This document shows positions 51,998-61,637 of a DNA stretch of 64,000 nt, piece after piece. The stretch lies in NCBI GenBank assembly GCA_041946965.1, contig JBHGBM010000035.1, forward strand, positions 1 to 64,000. The letters are read 5' to 3'. Origin of the DNA: JBHGBM01 sp041946965. GTDB taxonomy: Bacteria > Acidobacteriota > Terriglobia > Bryobacterales > Bryobacteraceae. Every line of letters begins with the position of its first letter. Position 1 is the stretch's first letter. Made by a program: the position numbers and the translations under genes. A model generated the notes under the pieces. The model did not search any database. It was given only the letters and a program-made list of their open reading frames with translations, and was not told where the DNA came from.

Positions 51998-54442
51998 TTA
52001 CCGTATGACGAGGTTGACCAGCTTGTCCGGGACCACGATGACCTTGACCAACTGCTTGCCGGCGATCTGCTGCCGGACTTTTTCGTCCTCCAGCGCCATG
52101 CGTTCGAGTTCCTCTTTCGCGGTCCCGAAGGCCGCGTAAACGCGGGCGCGCAGTTTGCCGTTGACCTGGACCACGATCTCGGCCTCGTCCTCCTTGGCGA
52201 GTTCGGGATCGAAGCCCGGCCACGGCTGGCGGAAGACCGGACCGGTGCGGCCGGTTTCCTCCCAGATCTCCTGCGCGAGGTACGGCGCGAAGGGAGCCAG
52301 CAGCAGGGCCATCTTCTCGAGGATTTCGGCCAGCGCCGCGCCGCCCAGGTTGGCTTCCTCGGCGTAGAGCACGTTGACCAGCTCCATGAACGCGGCGATC
52401 GAGGTGTTGAAGTGCCAGCGGGTTTCGAAGTCCTCGGTGATCTTGCGGATGGTCTGGTGCAGCTTGCGCAGGACCTTGCGGCCGGACTCGCCCGGAGCGC
52501 CTTCCGGGGAGGCGCGTCCGGCGTTGCGGGTCGCGAAGCGATACACGCGGCCGAGGAAGCGGTAGATGCCCTCGACGCCCTCCTCGCGCCAATCGACGTC
52601 TTTCTCCGGCGGCGCCGCGAAGAGCACGAACATGCGGGCGGTATCGGTGCCATAGCGCTCGGCCACCGCGTCCGCGCCCACCACGTTGCCCTTTGATTTC
52701 GACATCTTGGCGCCGGCGGCGATCACCATGCCCTGCGTGAACAGGCGCCTGGCGGGCTCGTCATTGCGGATCAGCCCGATATCGCGCATCATTTTGGTGA
52801 AGAACCGCGAGTAGATCAGGTGCAGGATGGCATGCTCCACGCCGCCGATGTACTGATCGATGGGGAACCAGTAAGCGATCTTGGCCGAATCGAAGGGCGC
52901 CCGATCGTTGTGCGCGTCGCAATAGCGGTAGAAGTACCAGGACGAGTCGATGAACGTGTCCATGGTATCGGTTTCACGCCGCGCCGCACCGCCGCATTTC
53001 GGGCAGTTCGTGTTGACGAAGCCGGGCACGTTCTCAAGCGGCGAACGCCCTGTGCCGGTGATCTCGACGCGGTCCGGCAGAATCACCGGCAGCTCGCTTT
53101 CCGGCACGGGCACGATGCCGCACTTGGCGCAATGAATGACCGGGATCGGCGTCCCCCAGTAGCGCTGCCGCGAGATGCCCCAATCCTTCAGCCGGTACGT
53201 CACCGCGGCTTTGCCGAAGCCCTCGCGCTCGGCTTTCTCCGACATGCGGCGGCGTCCTTCCTCGCTGGTGAGGCCGGACCACTCGCCGGAATCTTCCATG
53301 ATGCCGTCATCGGTGAAGGCGGTCCGCATGTCTTCCGGCCGCGCGAGCACGCCGTCGACGGGACGGATCACCGGGCGGATGGCGATGCCGTACTTCTGGC
53401 AGAACTCGAAATCGCGCTCATCGTGCGCCGGCACGGCCATGATGGCTCCCGTGCCGTAGCCCATGAGGACGAAGTTGCCGATCCATATGGGAACACGCTC
53501 GCCGCTGTAAGGGTTCAGGGCATGGTGTCCGGTGAAGAATCCCTCTTTGACGATGTCGGCGGGGTCGCGGTTGGCGCGCGCGTCCACCATGGCCTTGGCC
53601 CGCGCCTTGCCTTCGGCATCGAGCAGCGTTTCGTTGAGCGGATGCTCGGGGGCGAGAATCACGCAGGTGGCGCCGTAGATGGTGTCCACGCGGGTGGTGA
53701 AGACCCGTATGGGGCCGCCGCCATCGAGCCGGAAATCCACCTCCGTGCCTTCGGAGCGGCCGATCCAGTTGCGCTGCATGGTGAGCACGCGCTCGGGCCA
53801 GCCTTCTTCGAGCTGCGCAATATCGGCGAGCAGCTCATCGGCGTAGGCGGTGATGCGGAGAAACCACTGCTCGAGAGCGCGCTGCTCCACCGGCGTGGTT
53901 TCGTGCCGCCAGCAGCAGCCGTTCACCACCTGCTCGTTGGCCAGCACGGTGGCGCACTTGGGGCACCAGTTGACCAGCGCCTTCTTGCGGTAGGCCAGGC
54001 CGTGTTCCAGCATCCTGAGGAAGAACCACTGGTTCCAGCGGTAGTAGTCCGGCTCGCAGGTGGCGACCTCGCGGTCCCAGTCGTAGCTGAACCCGAAGCG
54101 CCGGTGGGTGTTCTTCATCAGGGCGATGTTGTGCAGCGTCCACTCGCGCGGCTGCCGCTTATTGGCGATGGCGGCGTTTTCGGCGGGCAGGCCGAAGGCG
54201 TCCCATCCCATGGGGTGCAGCACGTTGAAGCCGCGCATCCACTTGTAGCGCGCCAGCGCGTCGCCGATGGAATAGTTGCGGATGTGGCCGATGTGCAGGG
54301 TGCCGCTGGGGTACGGCAGCATCTCGAGCACGTAAAACTTCGGCAGCGCGGAGTTCTCTTCCGCCTTGTAGAAGTCGGCGTTCTGCCAACGCTCGAACCA
54401 CTTCAGTTCGATCTGGTTGTGGTCGTACGGCTTTTCGGGCAT
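51998..54442 (-). CDS. leuS: Leucyl-tRNA synthetase
   Basis: Protein of 814 residues, the usual length for bacterial LeuRS. HIGH is in PYPSGTLHIGHIRNY, the Zn-binding-like CPKC in NWCPKCATVLANEQV, editing-domain residues follow (GTGAIMAVPAHDERD), and KMSKS is in GAKMSKSKGNVVG. The family N-terminus (YDHNQIELKWFERW) begins at the ATG at 54442, so the 40-bp overlap with nfo is real; the open frame upstream is the nfo shadow. The stop lies 5 nt past the end of the truncated tRNA. Confidence 0.97.
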   Translation of the reverse strand: MPEKPYDHNQIELKWFERWQNADFYKAEENSALPKFYVLEMLPYPSGTLHIGHIRNYSIGDALARYKWMRGFNVLHPMGWDAFGLPAENAAIANKRQPREWTLHNIALMKNTHRRFGFSYDWDREVATCEPDYYRWNQWFFLRMLEHGLAYRKKALVNWCPKCATVLANEQVVNGCCWRHETTPVEQRALEQWFLRITAYADELLADIAQLEEGWPERVLTMQRNWIGRSEGTEVDFRLDGGGPIRVFTTRVDTIYGATCVILAPEHPLNETLLDAEGKARAKAMVDARANRDPADIVKEGFFTGHHALNPYSGERVPIWIGNFVLMGYGTGAIMAVPAHDERDFEFCQKYGIAIRPVIRPVDGVLARPEDMRTAFTDDGIMEDSGEWSGLTSEEGRRRMSEKAEREGFGKAAVTYRLKDWGISRQRYWGTPIPVIHCAKCGIVPVPESELPVILPDRVEITGTGRSPLENVPGFVNTNCPKCGGAARRETDTMDTFIDSSWYFYRYCDAHNDRAPFDSAKIAYWFPIDQYIGGVEHAILHLIYSRFFTKMMRDIGLIRNDEPARRLFTQGMVIAAGAKMSKSKGNVVGADAVAERYGTDTARMFVLFAAPPEKDVDWREEGVEGIYRFLGRVYRFATRNAGRASPEGAPGESGRKVLRKLHQTIRKITEDFETRWHFNTSIAAFMELVNVLYAEEANLGGAALAEILEKMALLLAPFAPYLAQEIWEETGRTGPVFRQPWPGFDPELAKEDEAEIVVQVNGKLRARVYAAFGTAKEELERMALEDEKVRQQIAGKQLVKVIVVPDKLVNLVIR

Positions 54443-55281
54443 AGTTTCTTCAGGGTCTCGAGATTGCGGCGGTCGTCGCCGGGGTGGTCCACGGGGGTTT
54501 CCAGGATAAACGGTTTGGCGCGCAACCGGGGATGCGCCAGAATGCGCCGGAACCCGGCCTTGCCGATGAAGCCTTCGCCGATGTGCTGGTGGCGGTCGAG
54601 CCGCGAGCCGAGGCGGCCCTTGGAATCGTTCACGTGGATCACTTTCACGTTGCCGAGTCCCAGCACGCGCACGGCCTGGCGCAGGGTGCGCTCGAGGCCC
54701 GCGGCGGTGGCCACGTCGAACCCCGCGCCGAGCAGGTGGCAGGTGTCCAGACAGTAGCCCAGGCGCAGATCCGTGAGGTCCGCGGCGAGCTCGCGAATCG
54801 AGCGCAGGTCTTCGAACCGGCAACCGATCTGCGCCCCGCAGCCCACTGTGTTCTCCAGCAGCACCATCGTCCGGGGCTTGGGGAGTCCTTCGGACGCCTC
54901 CTGCAAACCCAGCGCGAATGCCGCGATTCCTTCCTCGAGCGAACGGCCCTGATAACTTCCGGGATGGACCACCAGGTATTCGGCGCCGATGGCCTCGGCC
55001 CGTTCCAATTCGCCCCGAAACGCGGCGATGGATCTTGCGCGCACCACCGGGTGGAGCGAGGCCAGGTTGACCAGGTAGTTCACGTGAATCACGAGAGGCT
55101 TGAGGCCGAACCGCTCGCGGGCTTCCCGGAGCCGCCGGATATCGTCCTGGCGGAAGACCGACGCACGCCACATGCGCGGGCTCGAAGAGAAGATCTGGAA
55201 CGTGTTTGCGCCCAGTTCCGCAGCTTTCAGAGCGGCATTCTCCAGCGACCCCGCGATGGAAGTGTGGATTCCAATCCGCAG
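54403..55281 (-). CDS. nfo: Deoxyribonuclease IV (endonuclease IV)
   Basis: AP endonuclease with a TIM barrel and trinuclear zinc site: HPGSYQG, LLENTVGCG, YCLDTCHLLGAG, VIHVNDSKG, RHQHIGEG and FILETP hold the ligands. It nicks DNA at abasic sites. The first ATG (55173) would remove 36 conserved residues. The true family N-terminus (RIGIHTSIAGSLENAALKAA, then ELGANTFQIF) is encoded just upstream. Between the in-frame TAA and that segment there is no ATG, GTG or TTG, so CTG at 55281 is the only reasonable start (about 292 residues). Confidence 0.92.
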   Translation of the reverse strand: MRIGIHTSIAGSLENAALKAAELGANTFQIFSSSPRMWRASVFRQDDIRRLREARERFGLKPLVIHVNYLVNLASLHPVVRARSIAAFRGELERAEAIGAEYLVVHPGSYQGRSLEEGIAAFALGLQEASEGLPKPRTMVLLENTVGCGAQIGCRFEDLRSIRELAADLTDLRLGYCLDTCHLLGAGFDVATAAGLERTLRQAVRVLGLGNVKVIHVNDSKGRLGSRLDRHQHIGEGFIGKAGFRRILAHPRLRAKPFILETPVDHPGDDRRNLETLKKLCPKSRTTTTRSN

Positions 55282-55309
55282 ACTTTTATGGTAGCAGAGT
55301 GCGGGCGGC

Positions 55310-57241
55310 CTACGGCTTTACCCACACCGTGACGGTGTTATCCGGACTGGAAGCGTCGCCCGCGGTGATCACGACGGGCGCCTGTACCGGTTCCTCGGTG
55401 GCGAGCCCCGCGGGCACCCTCGCCACCGCCGTGAGCAGGCCGGACCACGCGTAGGGAACGCCGCCTGCGTAGATCAGCTCGGCGGGCTGGCCACCGATGG
55501 TCACGCTTACCGGGCTGATAGGCCGGGAGAGGGGCGTCATCTCGATGCGTCCGTCTCTGCCGGCGGGATCCAGGGGACCGCCGCCGGTCCAGTACAGGGT
55601 GATCAGCGTTCCGGATCCGGCCGCGGTGTCTTTTCCGTTCGGAACGTATCCCTCGTTGAAGATGAGCCCGGGACCCTTCGGGGCGCCATCCAGCGTGAAG
55701 ATACCCGGATTGGTGGCGGCGACCGGCACTTCCACCTCGGCCGAGGGCACGCCTTTGTACTCCACCCGCACCTTCGTGGCGCTCTTGCCTTCCAGGTTGA
55801 ACGGCGCCACGGCGCCGATCTCGCTGGAGTTCACATAAATGAGCGGCGCCTGCGTGCCGTCGAAAAACACCCGCACGTCGCCCAGCGTGGTGGCGACCAG
55901 TCCGGAGCTGTCCAACTGCATCCGCGTCGTGGAGGCCAGGTTGATGCCGGCGGTGTAGATGGTCAGCATCTGTCCGGGCGCCACGCCGCCGGGTTGCGCC
56001 GTAGCGGCGTGAACGATGCCCTTGTCCTTGATGGCGACCTGCCCGCCGGAGTGCAGCGTGACAGTCACGTTATCCACTTCGGCCGCCGGATGGCCGCTGC
56101 CGCTCGCCGAAGCGAAGGTCATCCGGATCTCGATGACCCGCGTGCCGGGCGGAACCGTGCCTTCGGCGGCGCGGAACAGCAGAGCGTCCTTGCCGGCGCG
56201 GTCCGCGGCTGTGACGGGACCCACCTGCCCGGTGCCGCCGAGCGCCGCGCCGTTGGCGTCATAGAAAATGACTTTCACCGTGGCCGGGTCGTCGTACCTG
56301 CCTTCGCCTCCCACCCACGCGGAGAGCTTGTAGGTGACGCCGCCGGCGTCGATGCGGTCCTTGGCCAGCGTCACGTCGATGTTCTGCTGCGCGTCGGCCG
56401 TCTTGCCGTAAGTTCGCGCGAAGAAATAATTCTGGTTGTTGACCCCGCGATCTTCCGGCCCGGGATCCGTGAGGCGAATGTTCCCGGTGGAGTACGACGC
56501 CACGCCGAAAGAGTACGGAGCGTTCCATCCCGGCACGGGCTTAGCGGTGTTGTGCGAGGACTCGCCCTTGGTGGCCTCGCCGCCCGGGTTCACGGCGAGG
56601 TTGGCCCCCAGGATGGGCTCGAGCGCCAGCACCAGGGAGATATTGTCCGCCGCGGCCACGTTGAACGCCACGGCCGCGCGCGTGAGGTCCAGCACCAGGC
56701 GCACCTTGCGCGTGTTCGGAAGCAGGAAGCCGCTGCCGCCGCGCGCCAGCAGGTTGCCGTCACCGAGATCCGCGTGGGCCTTGATTTGCTGCTCGAGCAG
56801 AGTTTTTCCGGCGGCGTCGAGGAAGGTGGCGGTGAGCTTGGATTCGGTGCCCGAGCCGGTGTTGCCGCCGTTGGAGAGAAACGCGCTCAGATAGAACCGC
56901 ACGCGGCCGGCGTCGATCTCCACGGCGCCGGCCGAGAGGTCGATGGTCTGGGTGGCGGTGGATTTCCCGCCGTTCGGGCCTCCGGCGAAGTAGTTCTTCC
57001 CGCGCGTCTGCGGGCCGTAAGCGTCCGTGCTGAGCAGCATCGGCGAACCATACTGGACGACGGTAAACGCTCCTTCCTTGGTCCACCCCGGTATGGTGGC
57101 AGGAGTGGCTGCGCTCCGGCTGGTTGCGCCGGGACCTGCTTCGGCATCCCCATTGACCACCAGGTTGGTGTTCCACACCTGGCCGTGAACGGGCGCCAAC
57201 GCGGCGGCGAAGAGCATGAGGTACCTAAAGCGGCGAGTCAT
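55310..57241 (-). CDS. Exported protein with Solibacter-type (TIGR03437-like) C-terminal domain
   Basis: Protein of 643 residues. A signal peptide (RYLMLFAAALAPVHGQ) is followed by two related beta-sandwich domains (about 25-205 and 210-395), each starting with an N-G-x-A/E-x-A pattern (NLVVNGDAEAG, NLAVNPGGEAT), resembling carbohydrate-binding modules. The last 230 residues (IVHAATAQPGGVAPGQMLTI, then APLIYVNSSEIGAVAPF) match the Solibacter C-terminal domain found on surface proteins. The role is unknown, probably extracellular. It ends 28 bp before nfo. Confidence 0.82.
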   Translation of the reverse strand: MTRRFRYLMLFAAALAPVHGQVWNTNLVVNGDAEAGPGATSRSAATPATIPGWTKEGAFTVVQYGSPMLLSTDAYGPQTRGKNYFAGGPNGGKSTATQTIDLSAGAVEIDAGRVRFYLSAFLSNGGNTGSGTESKLTATFLDAAGKTLLEQQIKAHADLGDGNLLARGGSGFLLPNTRKVRLVLDLTRAAVAFNVAAADNISLVLALEPILGANLAVNPGGEATKGESSHNTAKPVPGWNAPYSFGVASYSTGNIRLTDPGPEDRGVNNQNYFFARTYGKTADAQQNIDVTLAKDRIDAGGVTYKLSAWVGGEGRYDDPATVKVIFYDANGAALGGTGQVGPVTAADRAGKDALLFRAAEGTVPPGTRVIEIRMTFASASGSGHPAAEVDNVTVTLHSGGQVAIKDKGIVHAATAQPGGVAPGQMLTIYTAGINLASTTRMQLDSSGLVATTLGDVRVFFDGTQAPLIYVNSSEIGAVAPFNLEGKSATKVRVEYKGVPSAEVEVPVAATNPGIFTLDGAPKGPGLIFNEGYVPNGKDTAAGSGTLITLYWTGGGPLDPAGRDGRIEMTPLSRPISPVSVTIGGQPAELIYAGGVPYAWSGLLTAVARVPAGLATEEPVQAPVVITAGDASSPDNTVTVWVKP

Positions 57242-57316
57242 CGTGGAGTTTTTCGGTTACGGGTCTGAAATTTGAGCAACAGGCTCTATTCTACCGATTT
57301 CGGACGTGATCTCAAG

Positions 57317-57345
57317 TTACAAATCGCGGGCAACGGTACTATAGT
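57317..57345 (+). promoter_or_regulatory. Promoter of the EEP-family gene
   Basis: TTACAA (57317-57322) and TATAGT (57340-57345) are 17 nt apart. The ATG at 57354 is 8 nt after the -10, so transcription would start at or within 2 nt of the start codon. Confidence 0.6.
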
Positions 57346-57353
57346 GGTGCGGT

Positions 57354-58187
57354 ATGAAGACACTGGTTCGGTGCGCGGCCATCACCGCCCTGTTGGCCTC
57401 GCTCGGCGCGGCCGAGAGTCTGCGCGTCATGAGCTTCAACGTCCGGCTTGCCACCGGAAACGACGGCCCCAACCGCTGGGAACTGCGCAAGGACATTCTG
57501 GTGAGGACCATCCAGCAGAAGAGTCCGGACGTGATGGGCACCCAGGAGTTGTTCTACATCCAGGGGCAGTACATCACCGAGAAGCTGCCCGAATACGAGT
57601 GGTTCGGCAACAGCCGGCGCGGCAACCGTGAAGACGAACACATGGGCGTGTTCTACAGGCGGAGCAAGCTGCGACTGATCGAAGCGGGCAATTTCTGGCT
57701 CTCCGAGACTCCGGAGACGGCGGGCAGCATGGGATGGGGCGCCAACCTGCCGCGCATGGCGACCTGGGCGCTGTTCGAAATGAAGGAGAGCGGGAAGCGC
57801 TTCTATTTCTACAACACGCATTTCCACCATACGGGCGACGCCACCCTGGCGCGCACCAACTCGGCCAAGCTCATCGCCGCGCGGATCGCCGCCCTGCCGA
57901 AGGATGCGCCGCTGATTCTCACCGGCGATTTCAACTCGGCGGCGCCCGAGGCCGAGGCTTACAAGGTGCTGGCTGCTTCGCTGCGCGATGCGTGGATCAC
58001 CGCGCAGAAGAAGACCGGTCCGGAAGGCACCAACAGCGGCTTCAGCGGCAATACCAAGGGCCGGCGCATCGATTGGATCATGTACCGCGGGCCGTTTACG
58101 GCGCTGGAGGCCGAAACCATCACGTACAACGAAGAGGGGCGCTACCCCTCCGACCACTTTCCGGTGCTGGCCGTTTTCGAGTTATAG
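57354..58187 (+). CDS. Exported endonuclease/exonuclease/phosphatase family protein
   Basis: Protein of 277 residues with a signal peptide (KTLVRCAAITALLASLGAAE) and the EEP fold: LRVMSFNVRLA, DVMGTQELFYIQ, FYFYNTHFHHTG, LILTGDFNSAAPE and SDHFPVLAVFEL. All catalytic Asn, Glu, His and Asp positions are present. Exported members often act as sphingomyelinases, phosphodiesterases or nucleases; the substrate is unknown. The Oar-like gene starts 27 nt later and could be cotranscribed. Confidence 0.88.
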   Translation: MKTLVRCAAITALLASLGAAESLRVMSFNVRLATGNDGPNRWELRKDILVRTIQQKSPDVMGTQELFYIQGQYITEKLPEYEWFGNSRRGNREDEHMGVFYRRSKLRLIEAGNFWLSETPETAGSMGWGANLPRMATWALFEMKESGKRFYFYNTHFHHTGDATLARTNSAKLIAARIAALPKDAPLILTGDFNSAAPEAEAYKVLAASLRDAWITAQKKTGPEGTNSGFSGNTKGRRIDWIMYRGPFTALEAETITYNEEGRYPSDHFPVLAVFEL

Positions 58188-58214
58188 CGTTATACTGCCG
58201 AAACGAGGTGTGAG

Positions 58215-61200
58215 ATGTCTCGTTCTGGCAGCAGATTTCTCGAGGCAGTGGTGTGCGCCGCCGTGTTCCTTAGCGTTCCGGCCGCGAACGCGCAGTCCTT
58301 CACCGCCAGCCTTTTGGGCAACGTGACCGATGCGAGCGGCGCGGCCATCCCCAACGCGGCTATTGTGGCCACCAACGTGGCCACCAATGCGAAGGTGGAG
58401 GCGCGCAGCGACGCCACCGGAAAATATCTGGTCTCCACGCTCCAGCCCGGCATCTACACGCTGGAAGCTTCGGCCACCGGCTTCAAGAGATTCGTGCGCA
58501 GCGGGATCGAACTGGCGGTGCAGCAGCAGGCCAGGGTCGACATCGCCATGGCGGTCGGCGAAGTCACCGAGAGCGTGACGGTGCAGGAGGCCGTCTCCAC
58601 CATTGAGACGACCTCCGCCACCATCGGCAAGGTGGTCTCGAACAAGGCCATTCTCAACCTGCCGCTGAACACGCGGAACGTGTACTCGCTGATTTACCTC
58701 ACGCCCGGCGTGGCGGGTTCGATCGGCAACAACTACAACAGCATGAGTTATTCGATCAACGGCGCCCGCGCATCCATGATGGATACTCTGATCGACGGGG
58801 CCACGGCCTCACACCCGACGGTGCAGGGGTACTCGGGCATTTCCGCCTTCCCCAGCGTGGACGCCATCGGCGAGTTCAAGGTGCTGGGAGCGAACTTCCC
58901 GGCCGAGTACGGCCGCACCGCGGGGAGCGTGCTGAACGTGGTGTACAAGTCCGGCACCAACGAGTTCCACGGAACGGCCTACGAGTTTCTGCGAAATTCG
59001 AAACTGGACGCCAACACGTTCTACAACAACGCCCGCGGCGTGGAGCTTTCCAGCTTCAAGCGGAGCCAGTACGGCGGGACGTTCGGCGGTCCGGTCAAGA
59101 AGGACCGGACGTTCTTCATGAGCTCTTACGAAGGCCTGCGCCAGCGGAGTTTCCAGTCGCGGACCACCACCGTGCCCACCGCGCTCGAAAGGTCCGGCAA
59201 CTTCACGCAGACCTTCGCGGCCAACCGCAACATGGTCCAGATCTTTGACCCGTTCACCACCAAGGCGAACCCCTCGGGGTCGGGCTTCATCCGCGACGCC
59301 TTTCCGGGGAACGTCATCCCCGTCTCCCGGCAGAACCCCGTTGGGCAGAACGTCATGAAGTATTACCCCCAGCCGAATACCCAGGGGGCCGCGTTCACCA
59401 ACGCCAATAACTATTACGCCCAGGGGTCGGCTTCCCTGGATATCGACCAGGTGGACGCGCGCCTCGACCACAATTTCAACTCCAACAACCGCTTCTTCGT
59501 ACGCTATTCCTACCGCAACCAGGACAACGTGCCCGCGGTTCTGTTTCCGAAGGAAATCGCCATGGCCGAAGACCGCATCAACGAGCGCAACCGCATGCAC
59601 AACGGCGTGGTCGATTACACCATGACGCCCAATGCCACCACGGTGGTCTCCATCCGCGGGGCCTATGCGCGCAGCCTGTATTACTACGAGAACCAGGGGC
59701 TGGGCTTCAGGGCCTCCTCGCTGGGGCTCCCGTCCGCGCTGGACACCGCGGGCGGGTTGATCATGTTCCCGCGCTTTTCGGCTTCGGGCTACTCGACGCT
59801 GGGGAACCAGGACAACCGCTACAACGCGTTCATGACCTACACGCTGGCGGGGAGCGTTTCGAAGCTGCGCGGCGCGCACACCGTCAAGGTGGGCTACGAC
59901 GGCAGGCTCATCCGGGTGAACAACCGCGAGTCGCGGGCCACCTCAGGAACTTTCGATTTTTCGGCGGGGTTCACCCAGGGGCCCAACCCCAACCAGGCGG
60001 CGTCGGACCGGGGCAACTCCATCGCCAGCCTGCTGCTGGGCACCGGCAGCGGGTCGCTGATCCAAAACTTCAAGGACGCCTCGACACAGAGTATTTACAC
60101 GGCGCTCTACGCGCAGGACGACTGGCGCATCACCAACCGGCTCACCTTGAACCTCGGACTGCGTTATGACCTGGATACGCCGCGCACGGAGCGCTACAAC
60201 CGCATGAACTATTTCGATCCCTTCGCGGCCTCGCCGCTGGCCGCCAAGGTTTCCGCGTTCCCCCAGCTTAAGGGCGGGCTTCAGTTTGTCGGCGTGGACG
60301 GCCACCCGCGCACCCAGTACTTCATGGACAAGAACAACCTCGCCCCGCGGCTCGGCTTCGCGTGGCAGGCCGCCAGGGGCACCACCATCCGCGGCGGGTG
60401 GGGCAATATCTTCGCCATTTCGCTCCAGCAGGCGCATGGAACCGTGGGCCCGTTCGGTTTCCGCACGCAGACGCCGTGGGTGGGGACCATCGACGGCATC
60501 ACCCCGAATTACCTGCTCTCCAACCCCTATCCGCTCGGGTTCACCTCCACGCCGGGTTCGGCCCTGGGTCTGCTGACGCAGGCGGGCGCGAACATCCAGG
60601 CGCCGGTTCAGGAGACCCTCACGCCATACTCGATGCAGTGGAACCTGAACGTCCAGCGGGACCTGCCCGGCCAGGTGCTGCTGGAAGTCGCCTATGTCGG
60701 CACGCGCGGCCTGCAACTCTCGCGCAACGACGAAAGCGGCCTCAGCCTGAACCAGCTCGACCCCAAGTACATGGCGCTCGGTTCGCAGCTCAACCAGACG
60801 GTGGACAACCCGTTCTTCGGCATCGTGAACAGCGGCGTGCTGGCGACGGCCAGAATCAGCCGCGCGCAACTGCTGCGGCCCTATCCGCAGTTCACCGACG
60901 TGATCCCGCTGTACTCCACCGGCGCCTCGTCCAACTACCACGCGCTCCAGGTGTCTTTCAATAAGCGCTTCTCAGGCGGCGTTCAGTTCGACGGAAGTTA
61001 TACGTGGGCGAAAGCGATACAGGAGGAACTCAGCCACCAGGACAGTTACAACATGCGCGCATCGCGCTCGCTGGCGAGTTATGACGTCGCCCACCGGTTC
61101 GTGGTCAGTTACATTTACGAACTGCCGTTCGGCAAGGGCCGACGCTTCGGGGCGTCCTGGAACCGCGGCATCAACACGGTGCTGGGCGGCTGGCAGGTGA

Positions 61201-61637
61201 ACGGGTTCACCACCATCCAGAGCGGCACGCCGCTGAGTATTTCGGCAAACAACGTGGCGGGTATCGGCAACCCTCGCGGCCTGGCGAACAACAACGGGAA
61301 GAGCGGGAAGCTTGGCGGCGATATCCACCAGCGTCTCGGGCGGTACTTCGATACCAGCGTCTTCTCGCAGCCGGCGGCGTTCACCTTCGGCAACACCCAG
61401 CCTTCGTCGCCGGATCTGCGCTCGCCGGGCGCCCACAACTGGGACCTCTCGCTGTTTAAGGAGTTCGGCCTGCGCGAGGGGTGGCTGCTGCAATTCCGCG
61501 CCGAGGCCTTCAATGCCTTCAACCGCGTGCGCTTCGGCAGCCCCAATACCAGCGTGACGTCGAATCAGTTCGGCGCCATCAGCACCCAATCGAACTCGCC
61601 CCGGCAGGTGCAGTTCGGACTGAAGCTCTTGTTCTAG
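58215..61637 (+). CDS. Oar-like TonB-dependent outer membrane protein 2
   Basis: Protein of 1140 residues. A signal peptide (about 1-27), a carboxypeptidase-regulatory-like domain (LLGNVTDASGAAIPNAAIVA), a TonB plug (ILNLPLNTRNVYSLIYLTPG, then FPAEYGRTAGSVLNVVYKSG) and a long beta-barrel ending VQFGLKLLF are seen. The plug and barrel blocks (TNEFHGTAYEFLRNS, GGTFGGPVKKDRTFF) are classic for the acidobacterial Oar family. It starts with GAGG 6 nt upstream. The ligand is unknown; it is a paralogue of the proteins at 9625 and 62240. Confidence 0.93.
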   Translation: MSRSGSRFLEAVVCAAVFLSVPAANAQSFTASLLGNVTDASGAAIPNAAIVATNVATNAKVEARSDATGKYLVSTLQPGIYTLEASATGFKRFVRSGIELAVQQQARVDIAMAVGEVTESVTVQEAVSTIETTSATIGKVVSNKAILNLPLNTRNVYSLIYLTPGVAGSIGNNYNSMSYSINGARASMMDTLIDGATASHPTVQGYSGISAFPSVDAIGEFKVLGANFPAEYGRTAGSVLNVVYKSGTNEFHGTAYEFLRNSKLDANTFYNNARGVELSSFKRSQYGGTFGGPVKKDRTFFMSSYEGLRQRSFQSRTTTVPTALERSGNFTQTFAANRNMVQIFDPFTTKANPSGSGFIRDAFPGNVIPVSRQNPVGQNVMKYYPQPNTQGAAFTNANNYYAQGSASLDIDQVDARLDHNFNSNNRFFVRYSYRNQDNVPAVLFPKEIAMAEDRINERNRMHNGVVDYTMTPNATTVVSIRGAYARSLYYYENQGLGFRASSLGLPSALDTAGGLIMFPRFSASGYSTLGNQDNRYNAFMTYTLAGSVSKLRGAHTVKVGYDGRLIRVNNRESRATSGTFDFSAGFTQGPNPNQAASDRGNSIASLLLGTGSGSLIQNFKDASTQSIYTALYAQDDWRITNRLTLNLGLRYDLDTPRTERYNRMNYFDPFAASPLAAKVSAFPQLKGGLQFVGVDGHPRTQYFMDKNNLAPRLGFAWQAARGTTIRGGWGNIFAISLQQAHGTVGPFGFRTQTPWVGTIDGITPNYLLSNPYPLGFTSTPGSALGLLTQAGANIQAPVQETLTPYSMQWNLNVQRDLPGQVLLEVAYVGTRGLQLSRNDESGLSLNQLDPKYMALGSQLNQTVDNPFFGIVNSGVLATARISRAQLLRPYPQFTDVIPLYSTGASSNYHALQVSFNKRFSGGVQFDGSYTWAKAIQEELSHQDSYNMRASRSLASYDVAHRFVVSYIYELPFGKGRRFGASWNRGINTVLGGWQVNGFTTIQSGTPLSISANNVAGIGNPRGLANNNGKSGKLGGDIHQRLGRYFDTSVFSQPAAFTFGNTQPSSPDLRSPGAHNWDLSLFKEFGLREGWLLQFRAEAFNAFNRVRFGSPNTSVTSNQFGAISTQSNSPRQVQFGLKLLF

